DNA from: JBEKTW01 sp049515655
GTDB lineage: Bacteria; Bacteroidota; Ignavibacteria; UBA10030; SZUA-254
NCBI GenBank assembly: GCA_049515655.1
Contig: JBEKTW010000020.1
Location: 1 to 64,000 of the forward strand
Length of the DNA stretch: 64,000 bases
Reading direction: 5' to 3'
In this document: positions 1 through 8,682 of the stretch, piece after piece
How the letters are laid out: each line of letters opens with the position of its first letter
How positions within the stretch are numbered: position 1 is the first letter of the stretch
Translations under genes and position numbers: made by a program
Notes under the pieces: model-generated
The model's input: the letters and a program-made list of their open reading frames with translations, nothing else
Database searches by the model: none
Told to the model about the DNA's origin: nothing

Positions 1-68
1 GGGGGAAGGGGAGGCAGAGGGGTTGAGGGTTATCGCATCGAAAGCGGCTATGGCAACCATGCAGAGTA

Positions 69-160
69 AACCTTAGCAAGGTTTTCCAGGATAAAAGGTA
101 ACCTTCAACCACGAATTTACCATGCAGAAGGTTACCTTTTGCTTGACCTTGCGAAGGTTC
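69..160 (+). repeat. 92-bp palindromic MITE-like element, copy 1
   Basis: The element starts with AACCTTAGCAAGGTT and ends with ACCTTGCGAAGGTT, each of which can fold as a small hairpin. Inside it has the inverted pair AAAAGGTAACCTTC and GAAGGTTACCTTTT. A second copy of equal length lies at 30433-30524 in inverted orientation, with about ten mismatches over 91 aligned positions by eye. No transposase is nearby, so if mobile it is non-autonomous. Confidence 0.8.
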
Positions 161-196
161 TATCCGGGCTTGGTACGTTTCCAGCCAACTCTCGCT

Positions 197-332
197 CTGG
201 GAGGGAGCTTCGCTCCCGACCAACCCGCATAGCAGCCTCGTCCGATTTCCGCCAGAGGCGGACAGAACGAATCGGACTCTACGGCTTCGCTCTGCTTCTC
301 ATGCGGTCGGGAGTACAACTCCCTCCCAGATA
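197..332. repeat. Long imperfect inverted repeat (cruciform/REP-like)
   Basis: The outer arms CTGGGAGGGAG...CTCCCGACC (197-220) and GGTCGGGAG...CTCCCTCCCAG (306-330) are complementary. Nested pairs follow: CGCAT with ATGCG, TCCGATT with AATCGGA, and CCGCC with GGCGG. It is therefore a multi-tier hairpin of about 135 bases. This looks like a dispersed palindromic repeat, not a simple terminator, because there is no T tract. Confidence 0.65.
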
Positions 333-483
333 AGAGCGCTTTGCTGCAACTACGATCTCAGTCATTTCGCATACTCCCCTTCCCGCCGAAGTCCCGACCA
401 CAGTCGGGACGCAGGCGGGGGAACGGGAGGCAGAGGGGTAGAGGGTTACCCGGTCGGAAGCGGGTACTGCGGTAACGCGAGGG

Positions 484-1050
484 TTAGTACTTGAAGTGGT
501 CCGCATGAGGAGACTTCAGCCACTGCGCGAGCGTCTGTCCCCGTGCATCCTTCGGCGAGAGGATAGGATGCCCGACAGGCCACGCTATGCCGACTGCCGG
601 GTCATTCCACAGAATGCTTCCTTCGGATTGTTTATTGTAGATCCCCGTGCATTTGTATTGAATCTCGACCGTATCCGAGAGCGCGCAAAAACCGTTCGCG
701 AAACCGGGAGGCGCCCAGATTTGCTTCCTGCTCGGCGCGGACAATTCAATTCCGAACCACTTGCCGAGCGTCGGCGAACCTTTCCGAATATCCACGAGCG
801 CGAGAAATGCCTGCCCCTGTGTCACGCGAATCAGTTTTCCCTGCGGAGGATCCCACTGAAAATGCATGCCGCGAAGAACACATTTGACCGAGCGGGAGTG
901 ATTATCCTGGACAAATGACTCCGGCAACCCCAGGGCGCGGAACTGGTCGGATCTGAAGACCTCCATGAAGAAACCACGTTCGTCTTCGAACAGATCGGTC
1001 GCGATGACCTTGAGGTCGCGGAAATGCGTTGATTCGATTCTTATGCTCAC
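484..1050 (-). CDS. rmlC: dTDP-4-dehydrorhamnose 3,5-epimerase
   Basis: The 188-residue product matches the RmlC cupin family in length and layout. It epimerises dTDP-4-keto-6-deoxyglucose at C3 and C5, the third step of dTDP-L-rhamnose synthesis in the cytoplasm. Visible family signatures are DERGFFMEVFR near residue 22, QDNHSRS near 47, LRGMHFQ near 58 (with the catalytic His) and WAPPGFANGFCALSD near 111. It is the last gene on the minus strand of a glycan locus. No rmlA, rmlB or rmlD is in this window, so those steps must be encoded elsewhere. A TATAAT-like box lies just upstream (about 1056-1061) but I see no good -35 element. Confidence 0.93.
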   Translation of the reverse strand: MSIRIESTHFRDLKVIATDLFEDERGFFMEVFRSDQFRALGLPESFVQDNHSRSVKCVLRGMHFQWDPPQGKLIRVTQGQAFLALVDIRKGSPTLGKWFGIELSAPSRKQIWAPPGFANGFCALSDTVEIQYKCTGIYNKQSEGSILWNDPAVGIAWPVGHPILSPKDARGQTLAQWLKSPHADHFKY

Positions 1051-1389
1051 GTGTTATCCCTATTATAGATAAATTCGAAGCACTAAATCCGAAAAACTAA
1101 ATTCCGCCTCTCAGAATCCCGCTCCCCAGCGGAATCCAGAAGCGGGACAAAATCCAAGCACGAAATTCAAAACATCAACTCTAGAAAGCAACGTGGCGAA
1201 TTCCTCAGAGCGGACTTAGAGTTTAGATCGTGGACTTGTTTAGAATTCAGATATTCGGATTTAGGATTTGTTTGAGATTTAGTGCTTGGATTTTAGAATT
1301 TTTCCTGGAACTTACGTTGAATTTGAGACACCGGTTTTGTTTGTTAGTTTAACGATGAAAACAACACGCTTCGAAGTCCAAACTTAACG
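1051..1389. repeat. AT-rich dispersed repeat, copy 1, in intergenic region
   Basis: This stretch holds no gene. It contains inverted arms of an AT-rich unit: ATTCGAAGCACTAAATCC near 1072 and, inverted, GATTTAGTGCTTGGATTTTAG near 1277. Between them sits a GC-richer palindromic stretch (CCGCTCCCCAGCGG, near 1123). Related sequence recurs at about 4520-4570 and 35280-35500, so it is a dispersed repeat family, not a unique regulatory region. Confidence 0.6.
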
Positions 1390-2301
1390 TCACTTCGATG
1401 CCGCCCTTTTCAATGCCTGGACGAATCCACCGGCGAGTGCGCCAACGATTCTGAAATTCCCTTTCAGCAGTTCCTTCACGACGAACGCGACGGCGATGCC
1501 GCCGACGCACCAGGGAATCGTCAGCCAGTGATACCATCGGGCGTAGCGCCTGAAGAAAATGAGATTGTGCTCGACTTTCAGCCGCGTTTTCATGGGCGTC
1601 ATTCCCCCGCCGCTGGATGCCGACACTTTATGCCAGAGTCTTGCCTGCGGAACATACCTCAGCCGGTAACCGGCTCTCTGCGCCCTCACGGACAGGTCGG
1701 CATCTTCCGAGTATGCGGGATAATAGGCGGGGTCGAACAATCCGACTTTTTCAAGTACTTCACGCCTGACGAGGAAGGCGCACCCTGTAACGTACTGCGT
1801 GTCCCCTGCGGCGTCGTACTGGCCGCGGTCTTCCTGCCTCACCCCCCGATGCGAGATCACGCCGGTGAAATAATTGATTCTGCCTCCGGCGTACCACAGC
1901 ATATTCGGTTCAGCGTGATAATAAATTTTCGGGCCAAGAATGCCGACGTTCGGCTCCGTCATGGCGGCATTCATGAGTTCCGTCAACAGGTTCGGGTCGA
2001 CGGCGATGTCGTAATTCAGCAGGAATATCCACTGAGCGCCGTGTTCCAGCGCGTACCTCATCCCGACGTTGTTTCCCTCCCCAAAACCCAGATTCGTCTC
2101 GTTCTCGATCAATGTTGCCGATGGGTAGCCGGAGCGAACGACTTCCCGACTTCCGTCGTTCGAGCCGTTATCAATAACGACAACTTTGAAATTCGGATAC
2201 GTCATTCGTTGCACCGAATCGAGCGTCTCCCCCAATAATTCCCGACCGTTCAGGTTGAGAACGAGGCAATACACGAGAGGAGCTTCTGCTTTCATGAACA
2301 T
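1390..2301 (-). CDS. Family 2 glycosyltransferase (rhamnosyltransferase-like)
   Basis: This is a GT-A fold family 2 transferase of about 303 residues that should transfer a sugar from a nucleotide donor during surface-polysaccharide synthesis. The N-terminal VYCLVLNLNGRE, the donor-binding VIDNGSNDGS near residue 42 and the TNLGFGEGNN segment near 69 are typical of the WbbL/rhamnosyltransferase group. A C-terminal hydrophobic segment (WLTIPWCVGGIAVAFVV) could be membrane-associated. Adjacent rmlC suggests dTDP-rhamnose as donor, but this is inference. Start choice is open: TTG at 2304, ATG at 2301 or ATG at 2295 all follow directly on the upstream stop codon, implying translational coupling. 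Confidence 0.85.
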   Translation of the reverse strand: MFMKAEAPLVYCLVLNLNGRELLGETLDSVQRMTYPNFKVVVIDNGSNDGSREVVRSGYPSATLIENETNLGFGEGNNVGMRYALEHGAQWIFLLNYDIAVDPNLLTELMNAAMTEPNVGILGPKIYYHAEPNMLWYAGGRINYFTGVISHRGVRQEDRGQYDAAGDTQYVTGCAFLVRREVLEKVGLFDPAYYPAYSEDADLSVRAQRAGYRLRYVPQARLWHKVSASSGGGMTPMKTRLKVEHNLIFFRRYARWYHWLTIPWCVGGIAVAFVVKELLKGNFRIVGALAGGFVQALKRAASK

Positions 2302-2304
2302 CAA

Positions 2305-3222
2305 CTACTGTTTCTTGCGGGGAGACTTCGAAGGTTTTCGAAATGTGTCGGTAAGTCTTCGCACAAACTCCGACGCGAAATGCCGGACCGAGAGCAGATT
2401 ATACTTGAACGTCACGAACAGCCTCAGCGGAATGAGAGGGGAAACTTTGAGCGGCGAATGCAACCCCTCATCTTCTCCGCGGACATGGAACTTTCCGACA
2501 TCAATGTACCCGGCTTTGACTCCTATAAACACGGGCTGACGCGTAATTTGATGTTTGCCGACTTCAAGGTCAAGATACCCGACGCTGAACCCATGACCGT
2601 GAAGGCGGTCCAGCAAGTCGCGTCCGTACGTCCGATAGGCGAGCGTTTGCCCGCCGCCGCCATGGTACTCGGGCGGCAGAACAAAAATGTCGGCATCTCC
2701 CTTCGTTTGCACGCGGATGAGTGTTCTTTCCCACTCGTGATTGTACGGAACCGTCATGATGAACGTGCCGTCGCGTTTCAACACGCGGAAAATCTCCCGG
2801 AACGCTTTCTCGTCCTCACGAATATGTTCAAACACGTCCGTGGCGATCACAAAGTCAAACTGTTCATCGGGATACGCGAGCTTCTGAAAGTCGGCGAATC
2901 TCGTGAAGGGTTTGTTCACGAGGTCGGAATCGGGATTGAACTCCGTATTATAATAGTCGAACTTGTCTTTCAGCATCATGGGGTATGAGCTTCGTCCGCT
3001 CGATTCCAGAATGCGGATGCGCTTGTTGCTCTTCCAGGCGGCAACGGGGAGATTTCCTGCGTCGAGACACTTCCCGAGGACGTACATGACGGCGCGCAGC
3101 CGGCTCGACGCGGAACAATTTGCACAGAGGTATCCTTCACGCTCTCGCTCCGGCCGGACGAATTCGCCTTCGCTTCCGCAGATGTTGCAGTATTGAACTC
3201 CGTATTCCTGGTGCGGGTTCAT
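2305..3222 (-). CDS. SAM-dependent methyltransferase with N-terminal Cys4 motif
   Basis: The 305-residue product has a class I methyltransferase core of the Methyltransf_11 type. Around residues 120-160 the segment FDFVIATDVFEHIREDEKAF is the characteristic post-II region, followed by REIFRVLKRDGTFIMTVPYN. At the N terminus two CxxC pairs (YCNICGSEG and YLCANCSAS) form a likely zinc ribbon, as in several methyltransferases of sugar-nucleotide or glycan loci. The start ATG overlaps the stop of wecB by ATGA, so the two genes are coupled. The acceptor is unknown; a glycan methyl cap is plausible from context only. Confidence 0.82.
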   Translation of the reverse strand: MNPHQEYGVQYCNICGSEGEFVRPEREREGYLCANCSASSRLRAVMYVLGKCLDAGNLPVAAWKSNKRIRILESSGRSSYPMMLKDKFDYYNTEFNPDSDLVNKPFTRFADFQKLAYPDEQFDFVIATDVFEHIREDEKAFREIFRVLKRDGTFIMTVPYNHEWERTLIRVQTKGDADIFVLPPEYHGGGGQTLAYRTYGRDLLDRLHGHGFSVGYLDLEVGKHQITRQPVFIGVKAGYIDVGKFHVRGEDEGLHSPLKVSPLIPLRLFVTFKYNLLSVRHFASEFVRRLTDTFRKPSKSPRKKQ

Positions 3223-4328
3223 CGTGGCATGCGCTGTTGAAGAATATCGACAATTCTCGCCGCGGATTTACCGTCGCCGTAGGGGTTCGCTTTTGTCGCC
3301 ATTTGCCGGTAGGCGGCTCTGTCGGAGAGCAGTTCTTGCGCCTCGTCGATGATGAGCTGCCTGTCAGTGCCCACAAGCTTCGCGGTTCCCGCTTCAATGG
3401 CTTCGGGCCGCTCGGTCGTCGTGCGAAGCACCAGCACCGGCTTCCCCAGGCTCGGGGCCTCCTCCTGAACACCGCCCGAGTCCGAAAGGATGAGGTAACA
3501 TTTGTTCATGAGCTGAACGAACGGACGGTATTCCATCGGCTCGATGAGATGGATGCGCGGTCTGTTCGCCAAGATTTCGCCGGCTGTTTTGCGAACGTTC
3601 GGGTTGGGGTGAACAGGATAGATCAATTCCACGTCGGGATTGGTCTCCACCAGATATCGGCACGCGGAGAAGACCTCCGCCATCGGTTTGCCGAAATTCT
3701 CGCGCCGATGGGATGTGAGAAGCAGAACGCGCCGTTGAGCGAAATCGATGTGGTTCATCGGCGGCTCGTCAAACCGGTAATTGGGGTCGACAATCATCAG
3801 CAGCGCGTCGATGACGGTGTTGCCCGTGACAAAAACTTTCTCCGCGTTGACGTCTTCCTTCAGGAGGTTCTTCTTTGCCCACTCCGTCGGGGCAAAATGA
3901 AATTCCGTCAGCCGCGTTGTCAACTGGCGGTTCAGCTCTTCGGGATACGGGTTCAGCTTGTTCCACGTGCGAAGTCCGGCTTCGACGTGGCCGACCGGAA
4001 TTCGCAAATAGAACGCCGCCAGACTTGTTGCGAAGGTCGTCGTCGTGTCTCCCTGGACCAGGATCACATCGGGCTTCTCTTTCAGCAGAACGGGTTTGAT
4101 CTTGTTGAGAACGGACGTCGTCACGTAAAACAGATCCTGGTCGTGCTGCATGATATCCAGGTCGTACTCGGGCTTGATGCCAAACACTGCCAGTTTCTGG
4201 TCGAGCATCTCACGATGCTGGGCTGTGACGATCGTAAGATGGTCAATCTTGCGCCGTTCGAGTTCTAGCACGACCGGCGCCATCTTTATGGCCTCGGGCC
4301 TGGTTCCAAATACAACCGCAACTTTCAT
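3219..4328 (-). CDS. wecB: UDP-N-acetylglucosamine 2-epimerase (non-hydrolysing)
   Basis: This 369-residue cytoplasmic enzyme converts UDP-GlcNAc to UDP-ManNAc for surface polysaccharides. Family signatures are the N-terminal VVFGTRPEAIKMAPV, VQGDTTTTFA near residue 91, GHVEAGLRT near 114, LLTSHRRENFG near 204 and SDSGGVQEEAPSLGKPVLVLR near 284. Length agrees with WecB/MnaA. The residues expected to act in catalysis (Glu of VEAG, His of SHRREN) are present. It is the first gene of the wecB-methyltransferase-GT2 group, which it overlaps by four bases. No dedicated UDP-ManNAc dehydrogenase (wecC) is visible nearby. Confidence 0.95.
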   Translation of the reverse strand: MKVAVVFGTRPEAIKMAPVVLELERRKIDHLTIVTAQHREMLDQKLAVFGIKPEYDLDIMQHDQDLFYVTTSVLNKIKPVLLKEKPDVILVQGDTTTTFATSLAAFYLRIPVGHVEAGLRTWNKLNPYPEELNRQLTTRLTEFHFAPTEWAKKNLLKEDVNAEKVFVTGNTVIDALLMIVDPNYRFDEPPMNHIDFAQRRVLLLTSHRRENFGKPMAEVFSACRYLVETNPDVELIYPVHPNPNVRKTAGEILANRPRIHLIEPMEYRPFVQLMNKCYLILSDSGGVQEEAPSLGKPVLVLRTTTERPEAIEAGTAKLVGTDRQLIIDEAQELLSDRAAYRQMATKANPYGDGKSAARIVDILQQRMPR

Positions 4329-4763
4329 GACAGGCGGGCGAGGTCCGTGGAAGAGTCAAACGGGAGGTGCAAGGTCTTCAACCTGAGAGTATGATGAAAG
4401 CGGAATACGAATTAGTGCTCCATATTCAAAAAAAAGAGAGTTTATCGAACCGAAGTCTTAATAAACTCTTTTTAATATACAAAAAATTTTAATCTAGTGG
4501 AGCAATAATGGGTGGAGAAAAAATCCGAATCTCTAAATCCGAAACAAATCCTAAACACTAATAGATAAACATCAAACTAATCCAAAATCGGCAACTGCCC
4601 GTCATGCTGACATTTTTCTGGTCAGCATCTAAGCGGAGCAATCAAATGACGATTGTCAGAATGACAACTACCTTTTGTTTGTAGTGCTTCCCCGCCAGAG
4701 GAGGGTGCGCCCCTGGTGCAGGAATTTGCGACCTCAAATATTGTTCGACGTAACGTCAGTGAC
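4329..4763. other. Intergenic region with repeat fragments
   Basis: No gene seen. It contains a strong hairpin terminator (4425-4472), a short AT-rich repeat fragment (TCTAAATCCGAAACAAATCC near 4532, copy 2 of the family at 1051-1389) and a GTCATGCTGAC...GTCAGCATC hairpin near 4602-4630. Another half-site, GTCAGAATGAC, follows near 4657. Confidence 0.55.
4425..4472 (-). terminator. Intrinsic terminator
   Basis: AGAGTTTAT (4437-4445) and ATAAACTCT (4461-4469) form a perfect nine-pair stem. On the minus strand it is followed by a run of eight T, so it can end transcription of the large secreted-protein gene that stops at 4764. The plus strand also has a T run (CTCTTTTT), so it may work in both directions. 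Confidence 0.7.
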
Positions 4764-7700
4764 CTATTTCAACAAGAGAAGTTTTTTTGTTTGACTGAAC
4801 TGCTTCGCACCCGTCTGCGGGTTGACTGCGAGTACCCGGTAGAAATACACGCCGCTCAACAACCGTGATGCATCGTAGGTCATGCGGTACCTGCCGGCTC
4901 CCAGCGTGGTGTTCACCAGGGCGGCGACCTCTTCCCCGAGCGTGTTGTAGAGCTTCAGAGTGACAAAGCTTTCCTTCGGGAGGTCAAACGCTAACGTCGT
5001 GCTCGGATTGAACGGATTCGGGTAATTCTGGTGAAGAGCGTACGACGTCGGAATTCCCGACATAGCGTCGATCACACCGAGCACTTCAAAAATTACCGAT
5101 GGGCTCGGCTCGCTCAGGTTGCCGTGAATATCCTGTGCCCGGACGTAGTATGTAATCAGGTCGACGTGCGGGGGGTCCGTGTCGACAAATGTTGTGTCGG
5201 CGCATCGGGCGTAGGGCATCAGATGGTCGCCCTGGATGGACGATCCGGGTTGCCGGTAGACCAGGTACCCCCGCAGGTCTGCGGCGCGGCTCGCGCTCCA
5301 GGTGAGTCTGATCGAATTCGCTATCCGCTCGCCCGAAAGCTCACGGGGGTTGTCCGGCGGTATGTTATCGACCGAATACCCGCTGTCGACATTGGAGTCG
5401 TAGAACACATCGGGGTTGCTCGTCTGCGCGGAAACCAGGAAATACTCCTCGCCGTCGGTCAAGTCGCTTGAGTCATAGAGCGTCGGCGCAGTGTACGAGT
5501 ATTCCGAAAATCGGTGTGCCGGGGCGTTGGCGATCCATTCCCATGCATAGTCGAGACCCTTGAACTTCTTGATCCTTCGGACAGCCTTGGGCGTCATGAG
5601 CGAACGATGAGCAGCAGCGCCCGGACAACACCACAAGGGACTGGTATCGGGCAATGCGCGCCAGATGCTGTAGTATGGCAAATAATTAACATTCGTGTCC
5701 AGGACCGATGCATCCCATTTAACCGTGACAAACCCGCCCTGGTCAAACGGAACATCCCGCACAGAAACAATGTACGGTGCGGCGCCTCGATACTGCTGCG
5801 GCCAGGGTGGAGTGAGAATCGGGTCATCAGCAACTATCTGCACACTCGTGAAGAAACCCCCCAGTACAACACTGTCAGTTGATTTCATATCGATGGGCCT
5901 ATGATCGAAAATGGCCATATAAGCTGGGAACATCCGGACCATTCCGCTGTAGTAGGGATTCAAATCAGGCCAGGAAATTGTTATCGGATAACCAGCCAGC
6001 CCCGGCTGAACTGTGAACATGTACACATCGCTTTGGCTTGAGCTATCGTATCTACGCAAATCCAGATTTAACCCCTGGCCGAAACAACTCAAAGAATCGT
6101 TTGCAAACGGGCTGAAAAACCGCACATCGAAGTCACCGGTCGGCGGTCTTGGAGGAAGCTCGTACTCACCCAGCGCAGGGTCGATGCACCGTGTCGCATT
6201 GACGTTTACGCCAAAGCGTATCACTCCCGATCCTGTCCCGTTATCGCGCACAAACAACGGAATGGAAAATCCCCAGCCGGAATCCCCGGCGAGCGTCGTA
6301 AATGCCTGGTCACCGCCGTAGGCATTCCCCTCCGTATTTGTCGCGGCAATCCGGTAATGATAGATCGTGTTGGGGGAAAGACCGGTGAGGTTGTAGGTGA
6401 TCGCCGCTGGAGCGGTCGCCTGATTTCCGGGAACCCAAACGGAATGGTCGTACGAAGTCGTCGTCCCCCAGTCGAAATAGCATGTCGCAAAGCTGGAATC
6501 GGATTCCAGCGTGGCATTCAGCGTCGCGGAGCCTGCTGTAATATTTGTCGCGGGCAGTGTAACAACTTTAGGCAACTTGGCAGGATCAGCGGTCTTGAAC
6601 TGTTGGTCGAATCCGTACCCCGTGCCATTTGCGTTTCGGGCAGCGATGCGATAATGGTAGACGGTTCTGGGAGCTAATCCGGAAACCTCCTGAGAAAATT
6701 GCACGAGCGAATCTCCCGGCAGCAACTGAAGTGTCGTCGCGTTGCCGTACGCACTCGACGTGCCGTATTCAAACCACGCGTACGTCGGTACGCCGTTAGG
6801 ATAGACTGTGCCATTGAACCGGAATGGAACACCCCCGGCATAGCCCGTTGTAGCGATTGGAGTCAGCGGTTGGGCAACAGGCCCGCTTGCGATGATATAG
6901 AGGTTACTTAAGTGGCGATTCGTAAGAGCGTACGACGTCTGGACTTTCATGTCCACGTTGACCAGCGTGCCCGTGACAGCATCCTGCAGAAGTACTGGTC
7001 CGCTGTAAAGCGAATCAAGATTGGGCCACGAAAACGTTAATGGAAACCCGGCGTCGCCCGGCTGAAAACGCAGCTCGTACGTATCAACCTGAGACGGGCT
7101 GACAAAGGATCTCAGATCCAAGTACAGCCCCTGTCCCATGCACGCACCCGGTGCGCCCCTTACATCGATGAACCTCATATCGAACGCTCCCGCAGGCGGC
7201 GACGGGGGAAACTCCATCTCCCCGAGATTGGCGTCAATACAGTACGTGGCGCGAGGATGAACTCCAAATCTCTCTATGGTAAAATGATTGGCGGTGTCCG
7301 ACATCATCAGAGGCACGATGAGTTGTCCCTGGACTGGGGCCAAGGTTACAAATGTTCGGTCGCCTGCATACGATGTGCCTTTCGCATTCGTCGCCACAGC
7401 GCGATAATAATACCGGGTGCCGGCCGAAAGACCATTGATAGTACACGCCACAGGAACAAATCCTGAGGCCGTCGTGACAGTGTCGGGTGTTGAGTTCCCG
7501 TACGCGCTGGTCGTGCCCCATTCGAAGTTGACGGAAGCCGAGCTCGCATACGACTTCACCAATGCGTTGAGTTGCGCCGAACCTCCAGTCACCTCGGTGG
7601 CTGGCATCGTCATCACCGAAGGCGCAGACCCCGGCCCGAGCGTGGTGAATGTTTGATCGCCACCATACAAGGTGCCGGTTGCGTTCCTCGCATCCAGCCG

Positions 7701-8504
7701 GTAATGGTACGTCGAGGACATGGACAGACCGGAGAGATTGTAGGCAACCGCCATCGGCCCGGATACCGTCGTGATCGTCACGGGAGTTGAATTTCCATAG
7801 GAAAGGCTTGAACCCCATTCAAATGTCACCAGTGCGGTGTCGGCATTGGCAATCACCGTCCCGTTGAGCGTGGCAGAATTGATCGTTAGATTCGTCGCCG
7901 GATTTGTCATGGGAATCGGCCGCTGGCTGATATGCGGCAATGGGCTTGAAGCAATGATGAGCAAGTCATGAAGGTTGGAATTCGCGAGACTGTAGGAAGT
8001 CTGTCCTTTCATATCCACGTTGACCAGCGTGCCCGTGATAGCATCCTGTAGGAGCACCGATCCGGCGTAGAGAGAGTCGAGATCGGGCCAGGAGAACGTC
8101 ACGGGGTATCCGCCTATTCCGGCATTTACACTCACCTGGTAGGTATCGACCTGCGAAGGGCTTACATACGGTCGAAGGTCAAGAATCAATCCCTGACCGA
8201 AGCAGGACGGCACCCGCGGGTCGACCAGACGGAGGTCGAAACTTCCCGCTGGAGGTGGCGGAGGGAGTTCCGACTCCCCGAGCGACGAGTCGATGCAGTA
8301 TGTTGCGTTCGTATTCACGCCGAAACGAACATATCCCGCGCCATTTCCGTTGTCATTAGCGTTCAGCGCAATGATGAGCGACACGGGCGACGTGGCATTA
8401 CTGTCTCTCGTTTCCGGTGATTGATCATATGGGCGTGTGCCGTACGCAGAAGGTGCGGCGGCCATAATGAAGAAAATCAATGTTATCAGGGAAGTCGTTT
8501 TCAT
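4764..8504 (-). CDS. Large secreted protein with triplicated module and T9SS sorting domain
   Basis: The 1246-residue product begins with a signal peptide (MKTTSLITLIFFIMAAAPSAYG). Three copies of a module of about 120 residues follow, near 67-185, 418-538 and 768-891. Each holds YCID/RCID...LGE.ELPP.PP.G.FD.R, then CxGQGL.LDLR, then YP.T.SWPDL; two Cys per module could pair. Fibronectin-III-like units ending in YHYR.A..N..G..YG.DQ.F lie between the modules (about 195-395 and 545-750) and a further beta-rich region follows. The C terminus (about 1155-1246) is a type A T9SS domain with NYPNPFNPST, GEEVA.L and SGVYFYR motifs, so export across the outer membrane by type IX secretion is expected. 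Function is unknown; adhesin or surface-layer role is a guess. Confidence 0.85.
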   Translation of the reverse strand: MKTTSLITLIFFIMAAAPSAYGTRPYDQSPETRDSNATSPVSLIIALNANDNGNGAGYVRFGVNTNATYCIDSSLGESELPPPPPAGSFDLRLVDPRVPSCFGQGLILDLRPYVSPSQVDTYQVSVNAGIGGYPVTFSWPDLDSLYAGSVLLQDAITGTLVNVDMKGQTSYSLANSNLHDLLIIASSPLPHISQRPIPMTNPATNLTINSATLNGTVIANADTALVTFEWGSSLSYGNSTPVTITTVSGPMAVAYNLSGLSMSSTYHYRLDARNATGTLYGGDQTFTTLGPGSAPSVMTMPATEVTGGSAQLNALVKSYASSASVNFEWGTTSAYGNSTPDTVTTASGFVPVACTINGLSAGTRYYYRAVATNAKGTSYAGDRTFVTLAPVQGQLIVPLMMSDTANHFTIERFGVHPRATYCIDANLGEMEFPPSPPAGAFDMRFIDVRGAPGACMGQGLYLDLRSFVSPSQVDTYELRFQPGDAGFPLTFSWPNLDSLYSGPVLLQDAVTGTLVNVDMKVQTSYALTNRHLSNLYIIASGPVAQPLTPIATTGYAGGVPFRFNGTVYPNGVPTYAWFEYGTSSAYGNATTLQLLPGDSLVQFSQEVSGLAPRTVYHYRIAARNANGTGYGFDQQFKTADPAKLPKVVTLPATNITAGSATLNATLESDSSFATCYFDWGTTTSYDHSVWVPGNQATAPAAITYNLTGLSPNTIYHYRIAATNTEGNAYGGDQAFTTLAGDSGWGFSIPLFVRDNGTGSGVIRFGVNVNATRCIDPALGEYELPPRPPTGDFDVRFFSPFANDSLSCFGQGLNLDLRRYDSSSQSDVYMFTVQPGLAGYPITISWPDLNPYYSGMVRMFPAYMAIFDHRPIDMKSTDSVVLGGFFTSVQIVADDPILTPPWPQQYRGAAPYIVSVRDVPFDQGGFVTVKWDASVLDTNVNYLPYYSIWRALPDTSPLWCCPGAAAHRSLMTPKAVRRIKKFKGLDYAWEWIANAPAHRFSEYSYTAPTLYDSSDLTDGEEYFLVSAQTSNPDVFYDSNVDSGYSVDNIPPDNPRELSGERIANSIRLTWSASRAADLRGYLVYRQPGSSIQGDHLMPYARCADTTFVDTDPPHVDLITYYVRAQDIHGNLSEPSPSVIFEVLGVIDAMSGIPTSYALHQNYPNPFNPSTTLAFDLPKESFVTLKLYNTLGEEVAALVNTTLGAGRYRMTYDASRLLSGVYFYRVLAVNPQTGAKQFSQTKKLLLLK

Positions 8505-8589
8505 GGTAATCTCCTCGATGCTTGTATCTCAAGAGCAAGTTTGCGCTGCCGGAACCGACAGGCAGCCGGCTCCCTTACCTCTGAATCAA

Positions 8590-8618
8590 AATATAGAAAC
8601 TACCTTTTCCAAAGTCAA
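8590..8618 (-). promoter_or_regulatory. Sigma-70-type promoter for the T9SS protein gene
   Basis: On the minus strand TTGACT (8613-8618) is followed after 17 bases by TATATT (8590-8595). It lies 86 bases before the start at 8504, which has a GAGGAG ribosome-binding site. The same form recurs before several other genes in the window. Confidence 0.7.
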
Positions 8619-8682
8619 ACAGAAGAGCTCTCCGCCAAGATTCCACGGAGAAAACCGGCACACTTGAAGAGATTCCGCGACT

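Larger units (their letters stand above)
1..483. other. Repeat-rich intergenic region
   Basis: No convincing gene is visible here. The two ends (about 1-56 and 416-474) are diverged direct repeats of a G-rich unit built around GGGAGGCAGAGGGG and GAGGGTTA. Between them lie a 92-bp palindromic element (69-160) and a long imperfect inverted repeat (197-332). Near 386-420 there is a further short hairpin (CCCGCC...GGCGGG around GTCCCGACCACAGTCGGGAC). The short open frames here are by-products of repeats. It lies downstream of rmlC, so the hairpins may also end transcription of the glycan operon. Confidence 0.6.

Noticed and set aside
3120..4268. Long plus-strand open frame (382 codons) opposite wecB
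   Set aside because: It is the antisense shadow of a clear wecB gene; no ribosome-binding site, and composition is Arg/His/Val-rich as in GC-driven shadows.
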